Shown here piece after piece: positions 53,058 through 61,660 of a DNA stretch of 64,000 nt. Made by a program: the position numbers and the translations under genes. The notes beneath the pieces were generated by a model. The model saw only the letters and a program-made list of their open reading frames with translations. It did not search any database and was not told the origin of the DNA. Position 1 is the first letter of the stretch. Each line of letters begins with the position of its first letter. The DNA is from Anaerolineales bacterium (GTDB lineage Bacteria > Chloroflexota > Anaerolineae > Anaerolineales > Villigracilaceae): contig JANWWK010000008.1 in the NCBI GenBank assembly GCA_025056175.1, forward strand, positions 40,350 to 104,349, in the 5' to 3' direction.

Positions 53058-54290
53058 ATGCCTGTTCTACACTGGAACGGAAAACACCTCCCCTCCCCGA
53101 ACCCTGCCTCGCTGCGCCTGGACTCGGTCATTTATCCCGGCGGAACCGGCTACCCCAATCATTCCCCGTGCAATCATCTCTATCTGGGCGATAATCTCGC
53201 CATCATGGCCGCCCTCCTGCCAGAATACGAGGGCCAAATCGCCCTCATCTACGCCGACCCGCCCTTCTTTACCAACCGCAAATACCCGGCGCGCATCGGA
53301 CGTGGCGAAGACTCGCGCAAACCCGCCGAATGGCAGCTGGCCGAAGGCTACGCCGACCACTGGCCCAGCCTGGATGACTATCTGCAATTCCTTTACGAAC
53401 GGCTGGCGCTGATGTACCGTCTGCTGGCGCCCCCCGGCACACTTTACCTGCACCTCGATTGGCACGCCGACGCATACGCCCGCCTGATTTTAGATGAACT
53501 CTTTGGCCCCGAACGTTTGCTCAACGAAATCATCTGGGTCTATCACGGCCCCTCTGCCATCCGCTCGGCCTTCAACCGCAAGCACGATACGATTCTGGCA
53601 TATACCAAAAGCGAAGAATACACCTTCGATGCCGATGCCATCCGCATCCCCTACGACCCAACCACCGTCAAAACCTTTGCCTCCTCGCCCAAAGCCGGCT
53701 TCGGCAAAATCCCCAACCTGGAGCGTGGCAAAGTGCCAGAAGACTGGTGGTATTTCCCGGTAGTCGCACGCCTGCACCGCGAGCGGACAGGTTACCCCAC
53801 CCAAAAACCCGAAGCCTTGCTGGAGCGCATCATCCTGGCCTCCTCTCGCCCCGGCGATTTGGTGGCCGATTTCTTCTGCGGCTCCGGCACCACGCCACTG
53901 GTCGCTGCCCGGTATGGACGCCGTTTTCTGGCCGCCGATGCCACCTTCCGCGCCATCCACACCACGCGAACACGGTTGGTGCGTGAAAACGCCCCCACGT
54001 TCGGCATCTGGAGCGAACAAGCCGCCGGAGAAGGGAAAAATCCTCCCTTCAATTTTCAGATTTCAGGGCATCAAATCCACCTGATTGGAAATCCCCAGCC
54101 GATTTATTGGGAACTCGACCCCCACTGGGACGGAAGCACCTTTCGCAGTTACGCCCAGGCCACCCTCCCGCCCCGTGCAGGAGAGCTGCCGCGCGTCCTG
54201 CCCTTGCCGCACCAGTCAGGCGACATCTGCCTGCGTGCCGTTACCGCCGAGGGCATTCCCTATCAAACAGTTTTGCCGGGCAAACTTTGA
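53058..54290 (+). CDS. DNA methyltransferase, beta-class (N6-adenine or N4-cytosine)
   Basis: A 410-aa methyltransferase. Motif IV comes first (YADPPFF near residue 79) and the AdoMet motif I later (ADFFCGSGTTPLVAARYG), the order of the beta class; GYPTQKPEALLERII is motif X-like. DPPF is compatible with adenine-N6 or cytosine-N4 activity. No restriction endonuclease gene is adjacent, so it may act alone. The region from about residue 325 is an additional C-terminal domain I do not recognise. ATG 53058 has no Shine-Dalgarno; upstream codons in frame overlap the transpeptidase gene and look uncoded. Confidence 0.82.
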   Translation: MPVLHWNGKHLPSPNPASLRLDSVIYPGGTGYPNHSPCNHLYLGDNLAIMAALLPEYEGQIALIYADPPFFTNRKYPARIGRGEDSRKPAEWQLAEGYADHWPSLDDYLQFLYERLALMYRLLAPPGTLYLHLDWHADAYARLILDELFGPERLLNEIIWVYHGPSAIRSAFNRKHDTILAYTKSEEYTFDADAIRIPYDPTTVKTFASSPKAGFGKIPNLERGKVPEDWWYFPVVARLHRERTGYPTQKPEALLERIILASSRPGDLVADFFCGSGTTPLVAARYGRRFLAADATFRAIHTTRTRLVRENAPTFGIWSEQAAGEGKNPPFNFQISGHQIHLIGNPQPIYWELDPHWDGSTFRSYAQATLPPRAGELPRVLPLPHQSGDICLRAVTAEGIPYQTVLPGKL

Positions 54291-54374
54291 CAGAAGATAA
54301 CGGAAGAACCCCAAATTCTATCCTTTTCCCCCGCCTGCTGGCCTGCACAGGGCATCTTCTGTTCCCCAAGGCAC

Positions 54375-54740
54375 TCAACTTTTCTGGGGCAAAAATTCTC
54401 TAATTTTGCCAACCAATTCCTCGATGGAAATCGGCTTCTCCAGATAAGCATTTGCGCCTGCGGCAAACGCATCCGCAATTCTCTGCTTATCGGCCACCGC
54501 CGAAACTACAATAATCGGCACCTGGCTGAAGGTGCGAATTTCGCGGCAAACCTTCCATCCATCCAGAACCGGCATCATCAAATCGAGCAAAACCAGGTCT
54601 GGCGATTCTTTTCGCACCATCTCGATGCCGGTCGTACCATCGTTCGCAACAAGCACCTGCATTTCGTAAATCGTCAAGAGAACATTCAAGAACGCCGTAA
54701 TCGAAGTGTCATCTTCGATGGTCAAAATCTTGAGCGGCAT
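54375..54740 (-). CDS. Single-domain response regulator
   Basis: A 121-aa CheY-like receiver. The acidic pocket is in TIEDDTS near residue 10, the phospho-acceptor is D53 in VLLDLMMP, the switch Ser/Thr lies in IIVVSA and the Lys in YLEKPIS. There is no output domain, so it works through protein contacts. ATG 54740 was chosen for GGGAGG four bases upstream; an earlier in-frame ATG lacks a site. The cognate kinase is not in the window, and the gene converges on the methyltransferase. Confidence 0.9.
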   Translation of the reverse strand: MPLKILTIEDDTSITAFLNVLLTIYEMQVLVANDGTTGIEMVRKESPDLVLLDLMMPVLDGWKVCREIRTFSQVPIIVVSAVADKQRIADAFAAGANAYLEKPISIEELVGKIREFLPQKS

Positions 54741-54856
54741 TTTTCCTCCCTGCCAGAGAAACCATTTCGTATGCATTCATGACTCAATCATACAACGATT
54801 TCGATGCTTGTCAACAGCGTCAGGTTGCCGGGAACACGTCGCCTGTGCATGCACGG

Positions 54857-55459
54857 CTAAACGGATGTTTCCAAAAACGCGCGTGTTGCGGCAATTCGTT
54901 CAGCGGGGACTTTGCCCGATGCCTCCCAATCATCGAGCATCTCGCGGATGGTCAGGACAGCGTGGAGATTGAGTCCTGCCTGTGCGAGAGCCTCGCGCGC
55001 GCCCGATTGCCGGTCAATTAAGACGACCACATCGCGCACGACCAGCCCGGCAGCGGTCAGTTTTTCGATGGCCTCGAATTTGCTCCCACCGGTGGTCGCG
55101 AGGTCGTCTATGATGAGCGCCGTCTCGCCGGGGTGATATTCGCCCTCAATTTCCGCCTTTGTGCCATAGGCTTTGACTTCTTTACGCGGATAAATCATCG
55201 GGTAATTCCCCGCCAGGGAAACGGCAGTCGCAATTGGAATGGCAGCGTAAGGTAATCCGGCCAGACGGTCGAAGCGCAGAGGGCGAATCAGCGGCAGATA
55301 CGCCTGGCCGATTTGCGCCAGCAACGAAGGAAAAGAAATGACCTGACGCAGGTCAATATAAATGGGCGATTTCAACCCCGATTTCAGGGTAAATTCTCCA
55401 AATTTGATACATCCAGCAGCCAACAAGCCATCTGAGAGCGCCGTTCGTTGAGCATCCAT
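54857..55459 (-). CDS. pyrE: Orotate phosphoribosyltransferase
   Basis: A 200-aa enzyme converting orotate and PRPP to OMP in pyrimidine synthesis. The PRPP-binding motif is LIIDDLATTGGS, the orotate region FTLKSGLKSPIYIDLR, and the catalytic lysine loop YPRKEVKAYGTKAEIEG. The ATG overlaps the stop of the upstream ThyX-like gene in a TGATG arrangement, implying translational coupling; a GTG one codon earlier is also possible. No other pyr genes are nearby. Confidence 0.93.
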   Translation of the reverse strand: MDAQRTALSDGLLAAGCIKFGEFTLKSGLKSPIYIDLRQVISFPSLLAQIGQAYLPLIRPLRFDRLAGLPYAAIPIATAVSLAGNYPMIYPRKEVKAYGTKAEIEGEYHPGETALIIDDLATTGGSKFEAIEKLTAAGLVVRDVVVLIDRQSGAREALAQAGLNLHAVLTIREMLDDWEASGKVPAERIAATRAFLETSV

Positions 55460-56886
55460 CACGCAAAATATCCTTTCTCAATCTCCTGCCAGGGTTCGGC
55501 AGGTAGACGCATAAATTGAGCAAGAGCGGGATGCACGCGCCGAATCTCTTCGGCTACGCGCTGGGCAATGCGGCGAATAGAGAAATGCGCGTTCGGTGCA
55601 GCACGCAACTGGCAAAACGCATACGCTTCGCGCAGGTTGAAGGTTGCCAGAACGCGGCGATTGAACCCGTTCGGGACAATATACTGCGCCACGAGAGGGT
55701 CGAACTGTGCCAGTTTTTGCCAGAGTTCGGCGGCAGTTTCCATTGCGCGGCGGTAGGCATCCTCCAGGCCGGCTTCTACAATCCGGCGCGGGGTAACATA
55801 CCCCAGCGCAGCAGTGAGCGCTTGCGGCGTCTGGGTCATCATGCGGTGACGTTTGAATTCAGCGTATGCACCCTGGTCCATCACCAGGTCAAAGGTGTAG
55901 GTCGTATGTTCCAGTTCGCGCAAAGGCGTGTCGAAACGTCCCAACCGTGAGAGCAGCGCCCCGGCAAGGGTTGGAGCATCAATGGACTGGACGGCTTCCA
56001 ACGCCTGGCGATAACTCATCTCTCCAAAGCGATAGAGCGCCGCTGCCAGCACTTTGCGTTCGCCATCAGAGTCATAATCTATCAGGGTACACCAATCCAT
56101 TCGAGCATGGCGCGTTGACCGGCGACCGTCTTCGACACTCGCCCGGTTTGCCAGTTCGCCCAGTTCTTTCCCGCTCTCAACCAGATAGGCTACTGGCTCA
56201 GCATATTTGACCAGGGTCGGTATTTCGCCTTGCGCCACGGCTTTGACCGTTTCGCCAATTTCGCGCACTTCGGCCAGACCATGCGAGCGCCACTTGCGGA
56301 TGGCGTTTTCTAACACGCGGCCATTGGCGGTCATGCCAACGTTGGCCAGTGCGGCGGCAGGCAAGAGAAAGCGGCACGAATCGACATATTGTGAACGGAT
56401 ACGCCGGTCCCAGGCCTCTTCACTCTCGTTTTCGCGGCGGGGAGATTGCCGCTCGACGACAGCACGCACGGGTTCGAGCGATGTTTGATACGTCTCGAAC
56501 AACATGCGGCAAACGGCAAGGTATTCCTCACGCAGGGGGTGATTTTCCAGTTCTGCCGGCACGTGGAAGGCGTCTGGATTCCATTTCTGATAGCGGGTGG
56601 ATTTTTCGGTATAGGAGGCCAACCGGTTCGATTCGATGGCCTCCATGGCCACACGCGAGACGTTTTCGATAGCAACGTGCAAAACCGCATGTTCGGCCAC
56701 CGAAGCATGACCGTAGCCCACCACCCACTTCTCGTGAAACTGGGCGCTTTGCTCGTCGCTCAAATCGGCAGCAATCTCGCGGAACGATTCAGGCGAGCGG
56801 CTGGTTTTGGCAAAGGCAACGGCGATGGTTTCGGGACTGTATTGTTTGGGAGAAAGCAGGTAAATTTCGCGCTGGGGAGCAGGCAT
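55459..56886 (-). CDS. Double-length ThyX-like flavin-dependent thymidylate synthase
   Basis: A 475-aa protein, about twice the usual ThyX size, with two Thy1-like domains. The N-terminal half has GYGHASVAEHAVL and ENVSRVAMEAI, then SNRLASYTEKSTRY (86-99), where the signature RHRxxS starts SNR instead of RHR. The C-terminal half has LEHTTYTFDLVMD and RHRMMTQTPQAL (RHR 346-348) but lacks the following S..SxRY. Each half therefore keeps a different part of the motif. It is coupled to pyrE, consistent with a pyrimidine role; activity is not certain. AAGGAG precedes the ATG. Confidence 0.75.
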   Translation of the reverse strand: MPAPQREIYLLSPKQYSPETIAVAFAKTSRSPESFREIAADLSDEQSAQFHEKWVVGYGHASVAEHAVLHVAIENVSRVAMEAIESNRLASYTEKSTRYQKWNPDAFHVPAELENHPLREEYLAVCRMLFETYQTSLEPVRAVVERQSPRRENESEEAWDRRIRSQYVDSCRFLLPAAALANVGMTANGRVLENAIRKWRSHGLAEVREIGETVKAVAQGEIPTLVKYAEPVAYLVESGKELGELANRASVEDGRRSTRHARMDWCTLIDYDSDGERKVLAAALYRFGEMSYRQALEAVQSIDAPTLAGALLSRLGRFDTPLRELEHTTYTFDLVMDQGAYAEFKRHRMMTQTPQALTAALGYVTPRRIVEAGLEDAYRRAMETAAELWQKLAQFDPLVAQYIVPNGFNRRVLATFNLREAYAFCQLRAAPNAHFSIRRIAQRVAEEIRRVHPALAQFMRLPAEPWQEIEKGYFA

Positions 56887-56976
56887 GATGAAAAAACTCC
56901 TTCTTTGGCAAAGTGATTGCCAAAGAAATCTTATTGTAGTGATTTTGTGCTACCAAGTCAATGCAGCAACTCGCGG

Positions 56977-56982
56977 TACAAT
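56977..56982 (+). promoter_or_regulatory. -10 box implying a leaderless transcript for the macrodomain operon
   Basis: TACAAT ends six bases before the ATG at 56989. The spacing and following bases (ATCCCC then ATG) closely match those ahead of the L,D-transpeptidase. Confidence 0.5.
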
Positions 56983-56988
56983 ATCCCC

Positions 56989-57585
56989 ATGAGCGAAATT
57001 CTGCGCGAAAAAGCCTTCTCGAACGGTCGCATCTTCCAGATAACACAAGGCGATATTACGCTGGAGCCGCTTGATGCCATTGTGAACGCCGCGAATGCCT
57101 ATTTACAGCACGGCGGCGGGGTGGCATGGGCTATCTGGCGGCGCGGCGGCGAAGCCATTCAGCGCGAGAGTGACGAATGGGTTCGGAAGTACGGCCCTGT
57201 GACGCACGAGAAACCGGCCTATACCAGTGGTGGTCTGATGCCATGCAAGTATGTGATTCACGCGGTAGGGCCGGTGTGGGGCGCGGGCGATGAAGACCAG
57301 AAACTGGCGGCAACCGTGCGCGGCGCGCTCGAACGCGCGTCAGAACTGGGTTTACGTTCGCTGGCCCTGCCCGCCATTTCGACTGGCATTTTCGGCTTTC
57401 CCAAAGAACGCGCAGCAGACATCCTGTTCGCCGAAATCGAGCGTTATCTCAGCGAACAAATCGCTTCGTCGCTCGAACTCGTGCGCCTGGTCTTGTTCGA
57501 TACGCCGACAATAGAGGCTTTTTTGAGCGTTTGGGATGCGCAGGGCAGGTCATCCCTGCCGGCAGGCGGCGGCCAGGAGACTTAA
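56989..57585 (+). CDS. Macrodomain protein (ADP-ribose binding or hydrolase)
   Basis: A 198-aa protein, a macrodomain over residues 10-180. The ribose-binding loop is AIVNAANAYLQHGGGVAWAI with the catalytic-type NAAN and GGGV, and the diphosphate loop is PAISTGIFGFPKERAA. Such domains bind ADP-ribose and often remove ADP-ribose or O-acetyl groups. The start at 56989 follows a TACAAT box by six bases; there is no Shine-Dalgarno. The stop is adjacent to the next start, so this is the first gene of an operon with a SpoU methyltransferase and DUF711. Confidence 0.88.
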   Translation: MSEILREKAFSNGRIFQITQGDITLEPLDAIVNAANAYLQHGGGVAWAIWRRGGEAIQRESDEWVRKYGPVTHEKPAYTSGGLMPCKYVIHAVGPVWGAGDEDQKLAATVRGALERASELGLRSLALPAISTGIFGFPKERAADILFAEIERYLSEQIASSLELVRLVLFDTPTIEAFLSVWDAQGRSSLPAGGGQET

Positions 57586-58368
57586 ATGATTACCTCGCCT
57601 CACAACCCCAAACTCAAGCAGATTCGCGCCCTGGCCGGACGTCCCAAAGCAAGGCGCGAAACCGGGCTGTTCCTGGCCGAGGGCATCCGCCTGGTCGAAG
57701 AGGCGCTGGCAGCAAACTGGCCGTTTGCCTACGCCCTGTGGAGCGCCGACCTTTCAGCGCGTGGACAGGCGCTGGTCGAACGATTACGGGCCGGTGGCGT
57801 GCCAGTGGAGGAAGTATCCCCTTCCCTGTTACAGGCCCTGAGCGAGACCGAATCGAGCCAGGGGCTGCTGGCTGTGCTGAAACTACCCCAGGCATCCCCG
57901 CCCAACCCGGAAACGATGACGTTTGTTTTGATTCCCGACCAAATCCGCGACCCTGGCAACCTGGGGACGCTGATTCGGACGGCAGCCGCCGCCGGCGCAG
58001 ACGCGGTGTTGATCCCGCCAGAAACGACCGACCCCTGGGCGCCCAAGGTCGTGCGCGCCGGCATGGGGGCACATTTCCGTTTGACGGTGGCAGGCTGCCA
58101 GTGGGCAGAAATCCAGGCGTTTTTGAGGGGCTTCAACGTTTTCCTGGCTGATGCCGGGGGGCAGGTCTCCCTGTGGGATGCCAATTTCCAGGCGAAAACT
58201 GCTTTGATTATCGGTGGCGAAGCCGAAGGCGCCAGCGCACAGGCGCGAGAGTTGGCAAATGTGGTTGTGAATATCCCAATGCCGGGTAAAATAGAGTCAC
58301 TCAACGCAGGCACTGCCGGGGCGATTCTCCTGTTCGAGGTCGTGCGGCAGAGAAACGAGGTGGCATGA
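57586..58368 (+). CDS. TrmH/SpoU-family RNA 2'-O-methyltransferase
   Basis: A 260-aa SPOUT methyltransferase. An N-terminal substrate-binding domain (HNPKLKQIRALAGRPKARRE...FLAEGIRLVEEAL) precedes the knotted catalytic domain with motif 1 RDPGNLGTLIRTAAAAG, motif 2 IIGGEAEGAS and motif 3 IPMPGKIESLNAGTAGAIL. It methylates a ribose 2'-OH in rRNA or tRNA; the target nucleotide cannot be told. CAGGAG precedes the ATG. The stop overlaps the DUF711 gene by four bases. Confidence 0.9.
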   Translation: MITSPHNPKLKQIRALAGRPKARRETGLFLAEGIRLVEEALAANWPFAYALWSADLSARGQALVERLRAGGVPVEEVSPSLLQALSETESSQGLLAVLKLPQASPPNPETMTFVLIPDQIRDPGNLGTLIRTAAAAGADAVLIPPETTDPWAPKVVRAGMGAHFRLTVAGCQWAEIQAFLRGFNVFLADAGGQVSLWDANFQAKTALIIGGEAEGASAQARELANVVVNIPMPGKIESLNAGTAGAILLFEVVRQRNEVA

Positions 58369-59585
58369 AAATTCGCTCGATAACCTACTTCATGAACGTC
58401 GGCTGGCCGATGAAGGAAGACCGCATTCAATCGGCTGGAATTTTCCTTTCGACCGCGCGCAAGGCCTTTGAAGAGGCTGGTTACGAAATTCAAACCACGC
58501 GCATTGCCAGTGTGCCGTTTACGCGCTTGCTGGGGGCTGATTCAATTGGGCTGACCACGCGCTTTGCCCAGCGATTGAGCAAAGCAATTGCCGAAAACGG
58601 AATTGACTACGCTTCGCTCGGCCCGGCCTTGCCGGATGTGCCGGAAAGCTACGAGATGATTCCCGATGCCCTGGCAGCCTCCAAAAACATCTTCTTCTCC
58701 GGCGTAATGGCCGATGCAGAACACGGGGTGTACCTGCCCGCTGTGCGCTCGTGTGCCGAAGTGATTACGCGCAACGCCACGCTTTCCGCAGATGGTTTCG
58801 CCAATTTACGCTTTGCCGCCCTGGCAAACGTGCCGCCAGGCGGGCCGTTTTTTCCGGCGGCATATTACGATACCGAAACACCGACCTTTGCGCTCGCCCT
58901 CGAAGCCGCCGACCTGGCCGTGAACGCTTTCGAGAATGCCCGTTCGGTGGAGGAAGGCCGCCAGGCGCTCATCAAAGAAATTGAAAATCATGGCCGCAAA
59001 CTGGCCTATGCTGCCGAACCGCTCAAATTCCGCTTCAATGCGCGCTTTGGTGGAATTGACTTTTCGTATGCTCCGTATCCGAACCAGGCCGTTTCGCTGG
59101 GAGCAGCTTTCGAGAAGCTGGGCGCCCCAAAAACCGGACTGCACGGCTCGCTGGCAGCCGCTTCGATTTTGGCCGATGCGCTCGACCGGGCCGATTTTCA
59201 CCGCGTTGGCTTTAGCGGATTGATGATGCCCGTATTGGAAGATTCGACCCTGGCGGCACGGGCGGCAGGCGGCACGCTGACGGTAAAAGACCTGCTGATG
59301 TATGCCGCCGTGTGCGGCGCCGGGCTGGATACCATCCCCCTGCCCGGCGATGTAACCGTGGAGCAAGTTTCGGCCTTGTTGCTGGATATTGCCGTGCTTT
59401 CGCTGCGCCTGCACAAGCCACTCACCGCCCGGCTGATGCCTGTTCCTGGCAAAAAAGCAGGCGATGCCACTGAATTTCAGTTCGAGTATTTTGCCAACAG
59501 CAAAGTGATGGCGCTGGAAGCCGAACCGCTGGGGCGGCTGTTTGCTTCCAACGAGACCTTTACCGTAAAACCAAGACAGAAATAA
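58365..59585 (+). CDS. DUF711 (UPF0210) family protein
   Basis: A 406-aa protein of the DUF711/UPF0210 family, related in fold to glycyl radical enzymes but with unknown function. Typical features are the N-terminal MKIRSITYFMN strand, a central SLGPALPDVPESYEMIPD segment, and the Gly-rich LKFRFNARFGGIDFSYAPYP region. No signal or membrane segment is visible. It overlaps the SpoU gene by four bases (ATGA) and the chelatase gene follows after 20 bp, so the four genes from 56989 are probably one operon. Confidence 0.8.
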   Translation: MKIRSITYFMNVGWPMKEDRIQSAGIFLSTARKAFEEAGYEIQTTRIASVPFTRLLGADSIGLTTRFAQRLSKAIAENGIDYASLGPALPDVPESYEMIPDALAASKNIFFSGVMADAEHGVYLPAVRSCAEVITRNATLSADGFANLRFAALANVPPGGPFFPAAYYDTETPTFALALEAADLAVNAFENARSVEEGRQALIKEIENHGRKLAYAAEPLKFRFNARFGGIDFSYAPYPNQAVSLGAAFEKLGAPKTGLHGSLAAASILADALDRADFHRVGFSGLMMPVLEDSTLAARAAGGTLTVKDLLMYAAVCGAGLDTIPLPGDVTVEQVSALLLDIAVLSLRLHKPLTARLMPVPGKKAGDATEFQFEYFANSKVMALEAEPLGRLFASNETFTVKPRQK

Positions 59586-59605
59586 ATCACATTTCAGGAA
59601 ACTCC

Positions 59606-60706
59606 ATGCCTATCATTTACCCCTTTACAGCTATCGTCGGACAGGAGCGCATGAAACGCGCCCTGATTCTCAACGCCGTAGATACGCGCATCGGTGGCGT
59701 TTTGATTCGCGGTGAACGCGGCACGGCCAAATCTACGGCGGCGCGCGCACTGGCTGCCTTGCTCCCTAAAGTACGCATGGTCAAAGACTGCCGCTTTGGG
59801 TGTGACCCCGACAGCCCCACCACCTGGTGTACCGAATGCAAAGAGCGCGCTGCTGCCTCCAGAGAACTGCCTTACGAAATCCGCCCGATTCCATTCGTCA
59901 ACCTGCCCGTTTCGGCCACCGAAGACCGCGTGGTTGGCACGCTCGACATCGAACAGGCCATCCAGAAAGGCGAACGGCGCTTTGAGCCAGGCGTGCTGGC
60001 TTCGGCCAACCGCGGCTTGCTCTACATTGACGAAGTCAACCTGCTGGATGACCACGTGGTAGACCTGTTGCTGGACTCGGCCGCCATGGGGATGAACATC
60101 GTAGAACGCGAGGGTATTTCCTTTTCTCATCCGGCGCGCTTCATCCTGGTTGGCACCATGAACCCCGAAGAAGGTGACTTGCGCCCGCAGTTGCTCGACC
60201 GCTTTGCTTTTTCGGTAGATATTACCGGTATCCGCGACGCCCGCGAGCGCGTTCAAATCATGGAATACAACATCGCCTTCGAGGCAGACCCGGCGGCTTT
60301 CCGTCAACAATTCCTGCGCCAGGAAGAAGAACTCTCTCATCAAATTGAGCAGGCGCGCAAACTGGTCAGCCAGGTGAAATATACCAAACGTGATTTGCTC
60401 TCGATTGCCGCGCTGACTTCTTCGCTCAATGTGGATGGGCATCGTGCCGACCTGGTGATTCTCAAGGCTGCACGTGCGCAGGCCGCGCTGGAAGGTCGCA
60501 CCGTCATCAACAACCACGATATTGCCCTGGCCGCCGAACTGGCGTTGCCCCATCGCATCAAACGCGGGCCATTCTATCAGGCCGAAGTGACCGCCGAACA
60601 ACTTCAGGAACGGATTGAGAACCTGGTCGGGCAATCGGCAGAGGGCCAGGAGACAGAAGAATCGCCCGAAAAAGCGGATGCACGGGAAAAAAAAAGCCGG
60701 TCCTAG
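59606..60706 (+). CDS. Magnesium/cobalt chelatase AAA+ subunit (ChlI/BchI half)
   Basis: A 366-aa AAA+ ATPase of the ChlI/BchI type: Walker A GERGTAKST near residue 34, Walker B LLYIDEV, the four-cysteine insert (CRFGCDPDSPTTWCTEC) found in many cobalt- or Mg-chelatase-like ATPases, sensor region LDRFAFSVDITG. The frame ends shortly after a run of nine A (60687-60695). The next frame directly continues with a VWA half. In related bacteria these two are one gene of about 630-700 residues. CAGGA precedes the ATG. Confidence 0.88.
   Translation: MPIIYPFTAIVGQERMKRALILNAVDTRIGGVLIRGERGTAKSTAARALAALLPKVRMVKDCRFGCDPDSPTTWCTECKERAAASRELPYEIRPIPFVNLPVSATEDRVVGTLDIEQAIQKGERRFEPGVLASANRGLLYIDEVNLLDDHVVDLLLDSAAMGMNIVEREGISFSHPARFILVGTMNPEEGDLRPQLLDRFAFSVDITGIRDARERVQIMEYNIAFEADPAAFRQQFLRQEEELSHQIEQARKLVSQVKYTKRDLLSIAALTSSLNVDGHRADLVILKAARAQAALEGRTVINNHDIALAAELALPHRIKRGPFYQAEVTAEQLQERIENLVGQSAEGQETEESPEKADAREKKSRS
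60687..60695 (+). other. A9 run at the chelatase frame switch
   Basis: Nine consecutive A. In the AAA+ frame the codons are GAA AAA AAA AGC and the frame stops 11 bases later; reading one base back gives AAA AAG CCG and stays open for the VWA half until 61650. A_AAA_AAA is a slippery heptamer, and A9 also favours transcriptional slippage. Confidence 0.75.
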
Positions 60707-61650
60707 ATGAAAACCAGGTAGAAGAAGACGCCCAAAGCGGAGCAACCGAACCCGCCCGGCAAGATGTTTTTGCCTCCCAAAACGCCAACTGGTGGGAAGG
60801 TGGACAAAAGGTCAAGCCGGGCGAAACCTTTGCCCCCCGCAAACTGGATACCCCGCTGGATAAACTGACGCGCCAGAAAGCCGGGCGGCGCTCCGAAACC
60901 GTTACCGAACGGCGGCGGGGACGCTACATCAAAGCGCGCCCGGCCAACGGCTCTACCGACATCGCCTTCGATGCCACCATCCGCGCGGCGGCGCCGTATC
61001 AAACGCGACGCACCGAAAAACGCCAGCGGCTGGCTTTTGCCATCGAAAAAAGCGACCTGCAAAAGAAAATCCGCGTCAAACGCAGCGCGAACCTGGTTTT
61101 GTTCCTGGTAGATGCCTCCTGGAGCATGGCCGTTGCCGAGCGCATGAACGCCACCAAAGGGGCTATTCTCTCACTATTGACCGATGCCTATCAACGGCGC
61201 GACCGCGTAGGGCTGATTGTTTTCCAAAAAGACCGTGCAACGCTCGTTTTACCGCCCACCAACAGCGTGCAGCTGGCCCAACGCGCGCTGGTAGATATTC
61301 CGGTGGGTGGTAAAACCCCGCTTTCGGCCGGCCTGCTCATGGCGGCAGATGTCTTACGGCGAGAATTGCTGGTTCACCCCGATATTCAACCGCTGCTGAT
61401 TGTGCTGACCGATGGCGCAGGGAATGTTTCGGTCGGCTCTTTACCCCCGCAAGAAGAAGCCTATCACTTTGCCGATTTAATTGCCGAGCAGAAAATTAAG
61501 AGCGTGGTTATCAACATGGAACACGCCGCCTTTGACCAGGGGCTGGCCCAGCAACTGGCCAATCACCTGAAAGCGCCGTGCTATTCGCTGGCGGATATGA
61601 AGGCCGAGAACCTGTATCACGCCGTTCAACAGGAGATGGCGAGAAAGTAA
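60688..61650 (+). CDS. Chelatase VWA half (ChlD/BchD-like), in -1 frame relative to the AAA+ half
   Basis: An acidic/Pro linker, the basic TERRRGRYIKARP region and a VWA domain: MIDAS DASWS near 61108 (LVLFLVDASWSMA), Thr in GKTPLSAG and Asp in VLTDGAG. Between the A9 run and the VWA domain no ATG, GTG or TTG occurs in frame; the first is a TTG at 61099, inside the first beta strand. An upstream TTG at 60616, behind AGGA, would start in DNA coding for the AAA+ half. A frameshift at A9 would give one 681-aa I/D chelatase. The metal (Mg or Co) is not clear; no ChlH or CobN is nearby. Confidence 0.75.
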   Translation, partial: KKKPVLDENQVEEDAQSGATEPARQDVFASQNANWWEGGQKVKPGETFAPRKLDTPLDKLTRQKAGRRSETVTERRRGRYIKARPANGSTDIAFDATIRAAAPYQTRRTEKRQRLAFAIEKSDLQKKIRVKRSANLVLFLVDASWSMAVAERMNATKGAILSLLTDAYQRRDRVGLIVFQKDRATLVLPPTNSVQLAQRALVDIPVGGKTPLSAGLLMAADVLRRELLVHPDIQPLLIVLTDGAGNVSVGSLPPQEEAYHFADLIAEQKIKSVVINMEHAAFDQGLAQQLANHLKAPCYSLADMKAENLYHAVQQEMARK

Positions 61651-61660
61651 CCCGCACATC

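Noticed and set aside
59594..60745. 383-codon open frame antisense to the chelatase AAA+ half
   Set aside because: Walker and sensor motifs are on the plus strand; no start signal for the antisense frame.
61099..61650. Independent VWA gene starting at TTG 61099
   Set aside because: It would cut the first beta strand of the VWA fold and lacks a Shine-Dalgarno; the open frame and matching linker sequence extend back to the A9 run.
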